Assembly (NCBI RefSeq): GCF_001637205.1 | Contig: NZ_LVJH01000048.1 | Span: 124,001-188,000, forward strand | Source: Paenibacillus glacialis | Lineage (GTDB): Bacteria; Bacillota; Bacilli; Paenibacillales; Paenibacillaceae | Direction: 5' to 3' | DNA length: 64,000 nt | Shown: one piece after another, positions 40,347-47,961 of the stretch | How the letters are laid out: every line of letters begins with the position of its first letter | How positions within the stretch are numbered: position 1 is the stretch's first letter | Translations under genes and position numbers: made by a program | Notes under the pieces: model-generated | The model's database searches: none | The model's input: only the letters and a program-made list of their open reading frames with translations | Told to the model about the DNA's origin: nothing

Positions 40347-41201
40347 GTGGACTATTTAAATCGTGTACGTGAAGCAGTTCTATATATTGAAGATCATTTG
40401 CAGAGGAAATTGACCATAGATGATGTTGCCTCCACAGTCGGCTATTCCAAATTCCATTTTCAACGACTGTTTCATCATGTGTCGAAACAAACGATTGGAC
40501 AGTATATCTTGAGTCGAAAGCTAACGGAAGCGGCGCGAGTGTTATGGGAAGAACAGTCTAAAGTTGTTGAAATAGCCTATGAGTATGGATTTGAATCGCA
40601 CGAAACCTTTACAAGGGCTTTTAAGAATAGATTCGGGATGTCCCCATTTGCGTTTAAGAGGGTAGGGAAAGTGCCTAATCATCTGCTGAACAAAAGACTT
40701 GAACTTGATTATTTAACTCATATTAACGATGATGTGATCAGTTCCATTGAGGTAGTGAATCTCGGCGAATTGAACCTAAGAGGATATAAAGCAGAGAGTG
40801 GGAAGACGAAGGATATTCATCAAGCCTGGAGAAAGCTGCTTCTGAAACAGAGGAATAGTCACGAAGGGAGCAAATTTGCGAAGTATGGACTGATTCAATA
40901 TTCTGAGATTGATGAGCTGGAACTGAATTATTCATATCTAGCTGCTACAACAATGGACGGGATTGAGCGAGAAGAAAATCAACAGGAATTGGTCATATCT
41001 CCGTCTAAGTATGTCGTTTTTGATCATAAGGGTGATGCAGATCGATTACCGCTTACGTATCAATATATATATGGCACTTGGTTTTCTGAGAATCCATATA
41101 GCTTGGTTGAATCGTATGATTTTGAGTTTTATGGTGAGAGCTTCTCAGAAGTGTCCAGTCGTGACTCTATTATTCGGATTTTTATTCCGGTGAATGATTA
41201 G
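40347..41201 (+). CDS. AraC-family regulator with GyrI-like effector domain
   Basis: About 284 residues. The N-terminal ~105 residues form the AraC double helix-turn-helix (IDDVASTVGYSKFHFQRLFH and VVEIAYEYGFESHETFTRAF). The remainder is a GyrI/Rob-like effector-binding domain that in relatives binds drugs or other hydrophobic cations. The frame opens at ATG 40332 without a ribosome site; GGAG at 40334-40337 suggests GTG 40347 instead. It is divergent from the C45 peptidase gene and 67 bases before a kinase-like gene. Confidence 0.85.
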   Translation: MDYLNRVREAVLYIEDHLQRKLTIDDVASTVGYSKFHFQRLFHHVSKQTIGQYILSRKLTEAARVLWEEQSKVVEIAYEYGFESHETFTRAFKNRFGMSPFAFKRVGKVPNHLLNKRLELDYLTHINDDVISSIEVVNLGELNLRGYKAESGKTKDIHQAWRKLLLKQRNSHEGSKFAKYGLIQYSEIDELELNYSYLAATTMDGIEREENQQELVISPSKYVVFDHKGDADRLPLTYQYIYGTWFSENPYSLVESYDFEFYGESFSEVSSRDSIIRIFIPVND

Positions 41202-41268
41202 TATTTAAGAAGTTATTGGTTTGACATATAGGTCATCTATAATACTCAAACAGGGGAGGTATAACATA

Positions 41269-42183
41269 GTGGATAAAATCATTAGTGAAATACCAGATGC
41301 TTGTACATGGAACATCGTTCAGGCAGTTCATAAAGGTTGGTCAAAAGATAAGAAATATTACATAAAAGCGATAGATGGCAGAGAACTGTTACTTAGATTG
41401 GCTGACATATCTCAATTTGATAAGAAGAAGTGGGAATTTGAATCTGTAGAGAAGTTTGATCATATCGATTGTTTAATGTCTCGACCGATTGATTTTGGGA
41501 TTTGTAATAACGGTCAGTCTGTATATTCCTTATTCACGTGGGTTGAAGGTGAGGATGCTAATCAGGTTATCCCTACGCTAAGTGCTAAAGAACAATATCG
41601 ACTTGGTGTCAGAGCAGGAGAGATATTAAGAGAAATGCATGAGATTCCTTCAGAGAACAATCCAATTCCATGGTCAGAAACGTATAATCTCAAAATCAAT
41701 AAATATATATCGAATTATAAAGCATGCGGTATTCATTTAAAGGGTGCAGATACCATCATCAACTATGTTGAAAGCAAACGATATCTATTAGAAAACCGCT
41801 TGGAGTCTATTCAACATGGTGATTATCATGTGGGGAATATGATTGTGACAAAGGATGTTGAACTGGGGATTATTGATTTTAACAGGCTTAGTTATGGAGA
41901 TCCGTGGGAGGAATTCAATCGTATTACTTGGGATGCAAGCCTAAGTGGATTATTCGCATCGGGTCGTATTAATGGATATTTCAATAACGATGTACCTGAT
42001 CAATTTTTCAGAGTAATGGCTTTATATATTACAAGCAACCAACTTTCAAGCATTCACTGGGCGATTCCATTTGGACAAGAAGATGTTGATATTATGCTTG
42101 CACGAGCCGGAGATGTGTTGGATTGGTACGACGAATTTCAGACTTACGTACCGAGTTGGTATGTACCGAACTACAGTGAATAA
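41269..42183 (+). CDS. Aminoglycoside phosphotransferase-family kinase
   Basis: About 304 residues of the APH/choline kinase-like fold. The Brenner catalytic loop is HGDYHVGNMI (catalytic Asp) and the metal-binding motif is IIDFNRLSYGDPWEEF. GAREIL-type helix and YIKAIDGRELLLRL nucleotide-binding strands are at the N-terminus. This group includes Mph/Aph resistance enzymes but also many metabolite kinases, so the substrate is open. GGGGAGGT (41253-41260) fixes GTG 41269 rather than the open TTG 41221. A terminator follows. Confidence 0.85.
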   Translation: MDKIISEIPDACTWNIVQAVHKGWSKDKKYYIKAIDGRELLLRLADISQFDKKKWEFESVEKFDHIDCLMSRPIDFGICNNGQSVYSLFTWVEGEDANQVIPTLSAKEQYRLGVRAGEILREMHEIPSENNPIPWSETYNLKINKYISNYKACGIHLKGADTIINYVESKRYLLENRLESIQHGDYHVGNMIVTKDVELGIIDFNRLSYGDPWEEFNRITWDASLSGLFASGRINGYFNNDVPDQFFRVMALYITSNQLSSIHWAIPFGQEDVDIMLARAGDVLDWYDEFQTYVPSWYVPNYSE

Positions 42184-42292
42184 TCAGGGATTAGTCACTG
42201 AACCCCACAAATACGATATCTTCGGGTATGTCTATAAACTTTTTTATACCGGGTGAATCCGTAGCTTTATAATTCTAATTACCATTAAACAT

Positions 42293-42335
42293 AAAATGCC
42301 AGAGTCCTTGATAAATCAAGAACTTTGGCATTTAT
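42293..42335 (+). terminator. Terminator of the kinase gene
   Basis: A long, slightly imperfect hairpin: AAATGCCAGAGT on the left and ACTTTGGCATTT on the right, with an inner TTGAT/ATCAA stem, then TTATT. Confidence 0.7.
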
Positions 42336-42424
42336 TATGAGCTGTTTAAAGAAGAATATGAACATTATTTAATATAACAATAAAAAGTAAATCTTGTATA
42401 CAAAAATCAAATTAGTATAATTTC

Positions 42425-42665
42425 AGGAACCACAATGCAGCGTCTATAAGACATTGAAGCCTGATCGAAGAATTGGATCAAGAAATAGGTGACCAGCTAA
42501 ATTTTGTTAGCTTCAACTTAGCAGGAAATTTAAAAACTTCAAATGATGTTTATAGATGGTAAACCAGTTGAAAAATTAAATGGTTATTATTCAAAAGAAG
42601 CTTTGTCTACTTTGGTGAACAAGTATTTAGTTCATCAAGCTAGCTATCTAAATAACATGAGCTGA
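42425..42665 (+). pseudogene. Thioredoxin remnant
   Basis: Pieces of a thioredoxin appear in order but in different frames. CSVYKTLKP (42431-42455) is the region just after the lost CxxC. EELDQEIGDQLNFVSFNLAG (from 42466) corresponds to the next helix and strand. IDGKPVEKLNGYYSKEALST and LVNKYL (42549 to stop 42665) match the C-terminal strand and helix. The central cis-Pro segment is deleted. The gene is dead; it sits at the edge of the type VII-like locus. Confidence 0.65.
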
Positions 42666-42715
42666 ACACCGAATTCTTTCTCCAAATTCCGAATATGAAT
42701 ATTATTAAATCCCGG

Positions 42716-42985
42716 TTATTGCCTATCAGCTTGTTTCATTCGATATGTATATTTAACCAGATCCATTTGATGTAATTCTATCTGCTTGATTTGCTTCTGT
42801 ATTCCTTGATAAAAAGGTACCAGTCTATTTCGTAGTTCATCAGCTGATTGACCTTTCCAATCACTTATACCACCGATGATTGTTTTGACATGTAGTTCAT
42901 TCTGTTGTAATTTTTGAATTAATCCGTGGAGTTCCCTTTCCGCTTTCATGAGATCTGCCACTTCGATTACGATTTTGCTAATCAT
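42716..42985 (-). CDS. WXG100-like small partner protein
   Basis: An 89-90 residue, all-helical protein with the turn motif SDWKGQSADELRNRL (W-x-G) at about residues 42-56 between two amphipathic helices, the hallmark of WXG100/ESX-type proteins. It lies 15 bases downstream of the lipase gene on the same strand. A small helical protein encoded beside a T7SS substrate usually binds the substrate's helical domain to form the secretion signal. AAGGAGGGA precedes two adjacent ATG codons; the second (42985) has the better spacing. Confidence 0.75.
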   Translation of the reverse strand: MISKIVIEVADLMKAERELHGLIQKLQQNELHVKTIIGGISDWKGQSADELRNRLVPFYQGIQKQIKQIELHQMDLVKYTYRMKQADRQ

Positions 42986-43003
42986 CATTAGTCCCTCCTT
43001 AGA

Positions 43004-44383
43004 TTATCCTTTATCTGCCTGAATAAAAGCTTCAGCTTTTTTATTAATGAAGTCTGCTATTTCTTTCGCATTACTGCCATACCAACGATTAAAGTTGTTT
43101 AGATCTGAAAACATTTTTTGGGCGATAGGTTGAAGGGAACTGCTTCGGCTCGATTGTATCAAGTGTTGAATCGTATTGATTGCTCTTGGTAATTCAATTT
43201 GAAATTCCTGAACATGTCTTCTCATCGTTTGTCCTGCTGCTTGTAATGCTTCGGGTCTTAATTGAATGGTAGTCCCCATTGCCGCGGCAGCAATTTGTCC
43301 TATAGAACCTAATGATCCACCATATTGATGCAGGAGATCTGAGACAAGATCTTTTAAAGCAGCTTGAGCCTCCTCATATGTTCGTACACGTGGAAGTTCT
43401 GAAACAAATTGACCATCTGTCGTATATAGCTGATTGGAAATATTCCCAGTCTGATTATCAAATTTAAAATTGACCAGAGCATGATTTCCGTCTTTTTTTA
43501 AGAAATCCTTGATTTTATTTATAGCTCCATGTCCATACTCTGGTACATCTATAGTTACATCATCAAACTGGATATATGGCCAACCCATGGAATTTATTTG
43601 AACAGAAGGTATAGATAAAAGAGCTATTCTGTTTGTAGGATCTTGGTATTTCTCATTTGCAGTTGCATAGTTATTATCAACATAATAGGTACTTCCAACA
43701 TGTTCCCAAGGCTTGAAAGGACCACCTCCGACGGGATCTTCAGGCTTTACATAAGAAATATTTGTTTTTAGGAAAGCACCTTGTTTGATTTGCTCAACTA
43801 GATCATCTGAAAGTGTAGGTAAGATGCTTGGTGCGTTATAACTGACAGATGAGATACCATTACGCACGGCAACATATTCTGCCAGACCGCCACCAAGGGA
43901 ATGACCCGTTGTAGATATTTGGGCACCAGGGTACTCTTCTTTTATTGTTCTATATAATTCTTCAGCTTGACGAAATTGATTGGATTTATAAGACTCTCTT
44001 AAATCACGCTGTTCATTAAGTTGATAGCTGGTTTTAGGCGGCCATAAGCTAGGTTTTTCAAACCACTCAGGATGCAACTGCTTTTGCTCTTCGAGTTTTT
44101 TAATACGCCCACCAACTACGTCGAAAGTATCCGCATCAAGATCTTTAACCTTCCCCCAGTTGTAACCAGGCTCCGTACCTCTGTAACCAATGATCACTTG
44201 ATCAGTCTTAGAATTATAATAGACAATTGCATCAAATCCTGAACCGTTTGTATCGTGAAGTAAGGCACCTTCGGGTTCTATTGTTTTCCATTCTGGTGAT
44301 GTCTTTAGTTCGATTTCTTTGGGAATATTTTCATATGAATCAAATGATATTCTATGATATATTTCATCACTTATATACTTCAT
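43004..44383 (-). CDS. Class 3-like lipase with C-terminal WXG-like domain, probable type VII effector
   Basis: 459 residues. Residues about 40-330 are an alpha/beta hydrolase of the lipase class 3/DUF2974 kind. It has the strand VIIGYRGTE (50s-70s), nucleophile elbow TGHSLGGGLAEY with Ser 162, a probable acid in KPEDPVGG and His in YGHGAINK. Residues ~355-459 are helical, rich in Ala and Gln, with RWYGSN (W434-Y-G436) between two helices, resembling a WXG100 hairpin. There is no N-terminal signal peptide. A toxin domain first and targeting domain last is the reverse arrangement described for the S. aureus T7SS lipase TslA. The start is ATG 44383 behind CGGAG. Confidence 0.75.
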   Translation of the reverse strand: MKYISDEIYHRISFDSYENIPKEIELKTSPEWKTIEPEGALLHDTNGSGFDAIVYYNSKTDQVIIGYRGTEPGYNWGKVKDLDADTFDVVGGRIKKLEEQKQLHPEWFEKPSLWPPKTSYQLNEQRDLRESYKSNQFRQAEELYRTIKEEYPGAQISTTGHSLGGGLAEYVAVRNGISSVSYNAPSILPTLSDDLVEQIKQGAFLKTNISYVKPEDPVGGGPFKPWEHVGSTYYVDNNYATANEKYQDPTNRIALLSIPSVQINSMGWPYIQFDDVTIDVPEYGHGAINKIKDFLKKDGNHALVNFKFDNQTGNISNQLYTTDGQFVSELPRVRTYEEAQAALKDLVSDLLHQYGGSLGSIGQIAAAAMGTTIQLRPEALQAAGQTMRRHVQEFQIELPRAINTIQHLIQSSRSSSLQPIAQKMFSDLNNFNRWYGSNAKEIADFINKKAEAFIQADKG

Positions 44384-44710
44384 ATTATTTCTCCGTTCTT
44401 TTATAGATTGTTAACAGAAGTGCTATTCTATGAAAAAACAATTTTCGGACACAACTCTGCTAGAATGAGCAGAGTTATTTGTCATCTATCAATAATTAGG
44501 TGGCTATCTTCACTTAGTTAAATATATCTACACAGAATAGGATGAATAAGTAATCCATTTATACCATAATTCAGATAATAATAGAACCTAAAGTAATAAA
44601 ATGTTTAAATGGGTAATTGATCCTTCTGGATTATTAAGGTATAAATGAATTAGAACTTGGAGGTACCCTAGGTTTATGGGAACCAATGATATGGAAATGA
44701 GGTCGTACAA
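44384..44710. other. Divergent intergenic region between lipase and lipoprotein array
   Basis: Contains an 8-bp hairpin (AACTCTGC 44453-44460 with GCAGAGTT 44469-44476) in the leader of the lipase transcript. It also holds the 53-base segment 44594-44646 that recurs at 53096. That segment can be read as FKWVIDPSGLLRYK and then a stop, reminiscent of the Rhs 'DPxGL' motif. Promoters for both directions must lie here but none is clear. Confidence 0.4.
44594..44646 (+). repeat. 53-base segment repeated at 53096
   Basis: About 48 of 53 bases match 53096-53148. Both copies can be read as K-F/M-FKW-DPSGLL/APFGLL-RYK. It lies outside any intact gene here. Confidence 0.6.
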
Positions 44711-45022
44711 GTGAAAAAAGTACTATATATATTAATATTTATTATAATCCTCATATTCGGAGGATGTAGCTTGCTGAATGCAGAAAGTGCTTTGGACAAA
44801 GCAATTGTGAAGCAAGCGACACAGGTGGGTGTGGACTATTACCATGAACAGTATGATACGGATGTAGTATTTACAAGCCATAAAATAATACCTTCTAATA
44901 TTGCTAGTGCAGTTTTTCTACATGGTCATGTAGAGGGTGAAAAGAATAATTTGATATTTATATCAATGGATTATATAAATTACAAAATTAATTCATTTAA
45001 GCGACCTGATGGATTTAAATAA
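44711..45022 (+). CDS. Small lipoprotein 1 of the array
   Basis: A 103-residue lipoprotein. MKKVLYILIFIIILIFGGC is a lipoprotein signal with Cys 19. The mature part begins SLLNAESALDKAIV, runs through YYHEQYDTDVVFTSHKI, and ends in a variable segment (FKRPDGFK). It resembles the DUF1433-like lipoproteins of Firmicutes (tentative). Start GTG 44711 after GAGG. Divergent from a putative secreted lipase; an exported membrane-anchored protein is where immunity to an extracellular lipase would be needed. That role is inferred. Confidence 0.8.
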   Translation: MKKVLYILIFIIILIFGGCSLLNAESALDKAIVKQATQVGVDYYHEQYDTDVVFTSHKIIPSNIASAVFLHGHVEGEKNNLIFISMDYINYKINSFKRPDGFK

Positions 45023-45048
45023 AGATAGCTGGAAATGAGGCTGTACAG

Positions 45049-45360
45049 GTGAAAAAAGTACTATATATATTAATATTTATTATAATCCTGATATTTGGAG
45101 GATGCAGCTTGTTGAATGCAGAAATTGCTTTGGACAAAGCAATTGTGAAGCAAGCGACACAGGTGGGTGTGGACTATTACCATGAACAGTATGATACGGA
45201 TGTAGTATTTACAAGCCATAAAATAATACCTTCTAATATTGCTAGTGCAGTTTTTCTGGATGGCCATGTAAAGGGTGAAAAGGATAATTTGATATCTATA
45301 TCAATGGATTATAGAACTTATGAGATTAAGGGATATATGCCACCAGAAGGATATGAATAA
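45049..45360 (+). CDS. Small lipoprotein 2 of the array
   Basis: 103 residues, near-identical to copy 1 up to IASAVFL, with one Ser-to-Ile change just after the lipobox region (NAEIALDK). It then diverges: DGHVKGEKDNLISISMDY and a GYMPPEGYE end. GTG start, 26 bases after the previous stop. The same signal peptide and lipobox Cys 19 are present. Divergence confined to the C-terminal half suggests that this half makes the specific contact. Confidence 0.8.
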   Translation: MKKVLYILIFIIILIFGGCSLLNAEIALDKAIVKQATQVGVDYYHEQYDTDVVFTSHKIIPSNIASAVFLDGHVKGEKDNLISISMDYRTYEIKGYMPPEGYE

Positions 45361-45394
45361 AGAATAACTGATAGCTGGAAATGAGGTCGTACAA

Positions 45395-45706
45395 GTGAAA
45401 AAAGTACTATATATATTAATATTTATTATAATCCTCATATTCGGAGGATGTAGCTTGCTGAATGCAGAAAGTGCTTTGGACAAAGCAATTGTGAAGCAAG
45501 CGACACAGGTGGGTGTGGACTATTACCATGAACAGTATGATACAGATGTAGTATTTACAAGCCATCAAATAATACCTTCTTATATTAACCATTCAATTGT
45601 ATTAAATGGTCACGTAGAAGGAGAAGTGAGAAACCTAATACAGGTATCGATAAATTATGTAACTTATGAGATTACGGGATATAAGCCACCTGAAGGATTT
45701 AAATAA
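45395..45706 (+). CDS. Small lipoprotein 3 of the array
   Basis: 103 residues. The first ~60 match copy 1 almost exactly, then SYINHSIVLNGHVEGEVRN and INYVTYEITGYKPPEGFK. It has changed Lys-to-Gln in the SHQI motif, shared with copies 4 and 5. GTG start; lipobox intact. No terminator was seen between copies, so the array is probably one transcript. Confidence 0.8.
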   Translation: MKKVLYILIFIIILIFGGCSLLNAESALDKAIVKQATQVGVDYYHEQYDTDVVFTSHQIIPSYINHSIVLNGHVEGEVRNLIQVSINYVTYEITGYKPPEGFK

Positions 45707-45732
45707 AGATACCTAGAAATGAGGTCCTGCAG

Positions 45733-46041
45733 GTGAAAAAAGTACTATATGTTCTAATATTTATTATAATCCTCATATTCGGAGGATGTAGCTTGCTGAA
45801 TGCAGAAAGTGCTTTGGACAAAGCAATTGTGAAGCAAGCGACACAGGTGGGTGTCGACTATTTCCTTGAAAAGTATGATACGGATGTAGTATTTACAAGC
45901 CATCAAATAATACCTTCTTATATTGATAGTTCAATTGCTTTAAATGGCCACGTGAAGGGAGAAAAGAATAATATAATATCTATATCAATGGATTATAGAA
46001 CTTATAAGATTACGGGACATAAGCGACCTGAAGGATTTTAA
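45733..46041 (+). CDS. Small lipoprotein 4 of the array
   Basis: 102 residues. Distinct changes in the otherwise constant half (VDYFLEKYDTDV instead of VDYYHEQYDTDV), then SYIDSSIALNGHVKGEKNN and a GHKRPEGF end. GTG start at 45733, lipobox FGGC intact. Immunity-type role inferred from context only. Confidence 0.8.
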   Translation: MKKVLYVLIFIIILIFGGCSLLNAESALDKAIVKQATQVGVDYFLEKYDTDVVFTSHQIIPSYIDSSIALNGHVKGEKNNIISISMDYRTYKITGHKRPEGF

Positions 46042-46070
46042 TAAAGATACCTAGAAATGAGGTCGTACAC

Positions 46071-46355
46071 GTGAAAAAAGTACTATATGTATTAATATTT
46101 ATTATAATCCTCATATTTGGAGGATGTAGCTTGCTGAATGCAGAAAGTGCTTTGGACAAAGCAATTGTGAAGCAAGCAACACAGGTGGGTGTGGACTATT
46201 ACCATGAACAGTATGCTACGGATGTAGTATTTACAAGCCATCAAATAATGCCTTCTTATATTTCTAATACAATTTTTCTGCATGGCCATGTAAAGGGTGA
46301 AAAGGATAATTTGATATTTATATCAATAGATTATGAAACTTATGAGATTACATAA
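46071..46355 (+). CDS. Small lipoprotein 5 of the array, C-terminally truncated
   Basis: 94 residues, ending at DYETYEIT. Copies 2-4 continue with about nine more residues (G-x-K-R/P-P-E-G-F/Y). The missing tail is still legible in another frame after the stop: ATAAGCGACCT corresponds to the HKRP codons of copy 4. A 5-base loss after ATTAC explains the truncation. The lipobox and core are intact, so the protein may still be made. Confidence 0.75.
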   Translation: MKKVLYVLIFIIILIFGGCSLLNAESALDKAIVKQATQVGVDYYHEQYATDVVFTSHQIMPSYISNTIFLHGHVKGEKDNLIFISIDYETYEIT

Positions 46356-46498
46356 GCGACCTTAAGGATATGAATAAAAAATAACTTTAGGGAACAGATC
46401 AGATAGGGTAAGTAGACCTTTTAATTTCCTGGTTTATAATAAAGTATTCAAGATGATTGTATAGAAGTAATACAAACTAAGGAAATGGGGACGATCAG

Positions 46499-46819
46499 GT
46501 GAAAAAAATGTTATATGTCTTTATATTTATTATAATCATCATATTTGGAGGATGCAGCTTGTTGAAATTAGAAAGTGCTGATGACAAAGCTATTGTGAGG
46601 AAGGCTACACAAATGGGTGTGGAATACTTCCAAGAACATTATGATACCGATGTAGAATTTACTACCCATCGACTTATTACGGATTCAGATCATCCAAACA
46701 TCGGTCTGTATGGCTACGTGATGGGAGATAAGAAAAATTTAGTATATATATTATTAGACTATAGAAATGGTGAAATGATTGCTTCAAGCCACCACTTGAA
46801 GGATATGAATAAAGAATGA
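46499..46819 (+). CDS. Diverged lipoprotein 6 of the array
   Basis: 106 residues, with a signal of the same design (FGGC lipobox, Cys 19) but many substitutions: KLESADDKAIVRKATQ, EYFQEHYDTDVEFTTHRL, then LYGYVMGDKKNL. The last residues SSHHLKDMNKE are out of register. In another frame the same bases read KPPLEGYE and stop, the expected family ending, so a late frameshift altered the tail. GTG start at 46499 after an unusually long 143-base gap from copy 5. Confidence 0.75.
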   Translation: MKKMLYVFIFIIIIIFGGCSLLKLESADDKAIVRKATQMGVEYFQEHYDTDVEFTTHRLITDSDHPNIGLYGYVMGDKKNLVYILLDYRNGEMIASSHHLKDMNKE

Positions 46820-47130
46820 TTCTAGTACTAACTCTGATTGAAAAAAATGGACGCTCACTAGGTGAATTTTTCACACGAATAGCTGTATATTGAACAATTT
46901 GATCATTGTATACAGGTCGAAATCAAAAAGCTATTCGGTAAGCATCAAATCAGTAGAACATAGCGAACAGCAAGCTTTCCAACAAGGCGAATACTTCAGA
47001 GGAAGGGCAAAAGAACGCTATAAATATAGAAGTGACTTTTTATTCGATTCTGAATGAAAAGTCGCTTTTGTTTATTTGTATTTATTTTACAATTCAAAAA
47101 AACATAAGTTATTCAATCGCCTCGCACTAG
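46820..47130. other. Intergenic stretch with a terminator and a possible transposase scrap
   Basis: The segment 46950-47025 reads EHSEQQAFQQGEYFRG then RAKERYK, reminiscent of the C-terminal 'AKERYKIEAKN' region of IS1182-type transposases, but too short to be sure. It runs into the terminator at 47030-47071. Confidence 0.35.
47030..47071 (+). terminator. Terminator downstream of the lipoprotein array
   Basis: AAGTGACTTTT 47030-47040 pairs with AAAAGTCGCTT 47057-47067 (one mismatch), followed by TTGTTT. Confidence 0.65.
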
Positions 47131-47439
47131 GTGCGGGTACCTGAGAGCGGGGGAAAAGGTCTTGAAACCAGAGGATGCAAACCGCAAGGGGATGAAAGAA
47201 CATTTGATGGGTATATGAAGAAAAACGTTCCTGCTAATAAAGAAACAACACTTCATACACAATCAAAGGAATTTAATAACAATTCGAAGGGTACTAATCC
47301 TGAAAGACAGTTCAAAAGATATGGAGTTGAATCGCACGCAGGTCTATCACTTCACGTTCACCAACCGACAAGAAATAAGAACAAAGAAGATATTAGTCAA
47401 CTTTACGACTATTTGAAAAACGGAAAGTACCGAGAATAG
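47131..47439 (+). CDS. Orphan C-terminal tip of a polymorphic toxin
   Basis: The open frame is 102 residues, but its first ~22 (rich in Gly and Arg) do not look like a protein start and no ribosome site precedes GTG 47131. From about 47199 it reads ERTFDGYMKKNVPANKE, then RYGVESHAGLSLHVHQPTRN with a His-rich core, then SQLYDYLKNGKYRE. The 'H-A-G-L-S-L-H-V-H' cluster and position just before an immunity-like gene suggest a toxin domain detached from a larger secreted protein. Probably not expressed by itself; nuclease or other activity is not established. Confidence 0.5.
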   Translation: MRVPESGGKGLETRGCKPQGDERTFDGYMKKNVPANKETTLHTQSKEFNNNSKGTNPERQFKRYGVESHAGLSLHVHQPTRNKNKEDISQLYDYLKNGKYRE

Positions 47440-47493
47440 TAATATGACTTTAAATATGGGTTGGCTAAATTGCTATCCCTATGGGGTGAGATA

Positions 47494-47961
47494 ATGGCGG
47501 AAGTTATATTTGACTGCACCCAGTTCTTTTCATTTGATATGGATGAAAATTCTGATGTGCCTTACTTACTAACGGTTTTTGGAGAAACGAATAGCTTCGA
47601 AGTTTTACCAGGACATGAAATACAGGCAGAGAAGATATCTCATCTTAATCGATTTATAGATTCCACTACTTTTGAACTTCAAAATCAAGAATTTCTAGGT
47701 GAATTTGATGAGTGGTTTGAACTTGAGAAGGTTCCAAGTGAAATTGTAAAATTCGGTCATAATGTACAGGAATTGTGCCGCAACAAGCACTTCAAGAATC
47801 TAACTATTATACTGGTTCGATACGCGTATAGCGAGAAGGATGATGACAATGTCTTTGTCGGAGAGTTCCATAGAGATAATATCTTCGAAGGATTGTACCA
47901 TGCTTCGGTTTTTGGAAACTCAGGAAACATAGTTGTACTGCGGCTACGTAATCACATTTAA
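47494..47961 (+). CDS. Probable immunity protein, unknown family
   Basis: About 155 residues, acidic, with no signal or membrane segment: AEVIFDCTQFFSFDMDENSD, then NSFEVLPGHEI, DEWFELEKVPSEIV, and NLTIILVRYAYSEKDDDNVF. The frame opens at 47461, but GGGGTGAG before ATG 47494 sets the start. A soluble acidic protein immediately 3' of a toxin tip is the usual layout of a polymorphic toxin-immunity pair, so cytoplasmic immunity is inferred. The family itself is not recognised. Confidence 0.55.
   Translation: MAEVIFDCTQFFSFDMDENSDVPYLLTVFGETNSFEVLPGHEIQAEKISHLNRFIDSTTFELQNQEFLGEFDEWFELEKVPSEIVKFGHNVQELCRNKHFKNLTIILVRYAYSEKDDDNVFVGEFHRDNIFEGLYHASVFGNSGNIVVLRLRNHI

Larger units (their letters stand above)
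44690..46380 (+). repeat. Tandem array of five lipoprotein gene units, about 335-345 bases each
   Basis: Five units start at 44711, 45049, 45395, 45733 and 46071. Each opens with 'GAAATGAGG..GTGAAAAAAGTA' and shares a nearly identical first ~190 bases, then diverges. A sixth, more diverged copy lies at 46499. Confidence 0.9.

Noticed and set aside
41221-41243. TTGACA and TATAAT before the kinase gene as a promoter
   Set aside because: The two hexamers are only 11 bases apart, too close for sigma-A; each may belong to another arrangement.
44690-46380. CRISPR-like repeat array
   Set aside because: The ~340-base repeating units are protein genes with lipobox signals, not short repeats with spacers.
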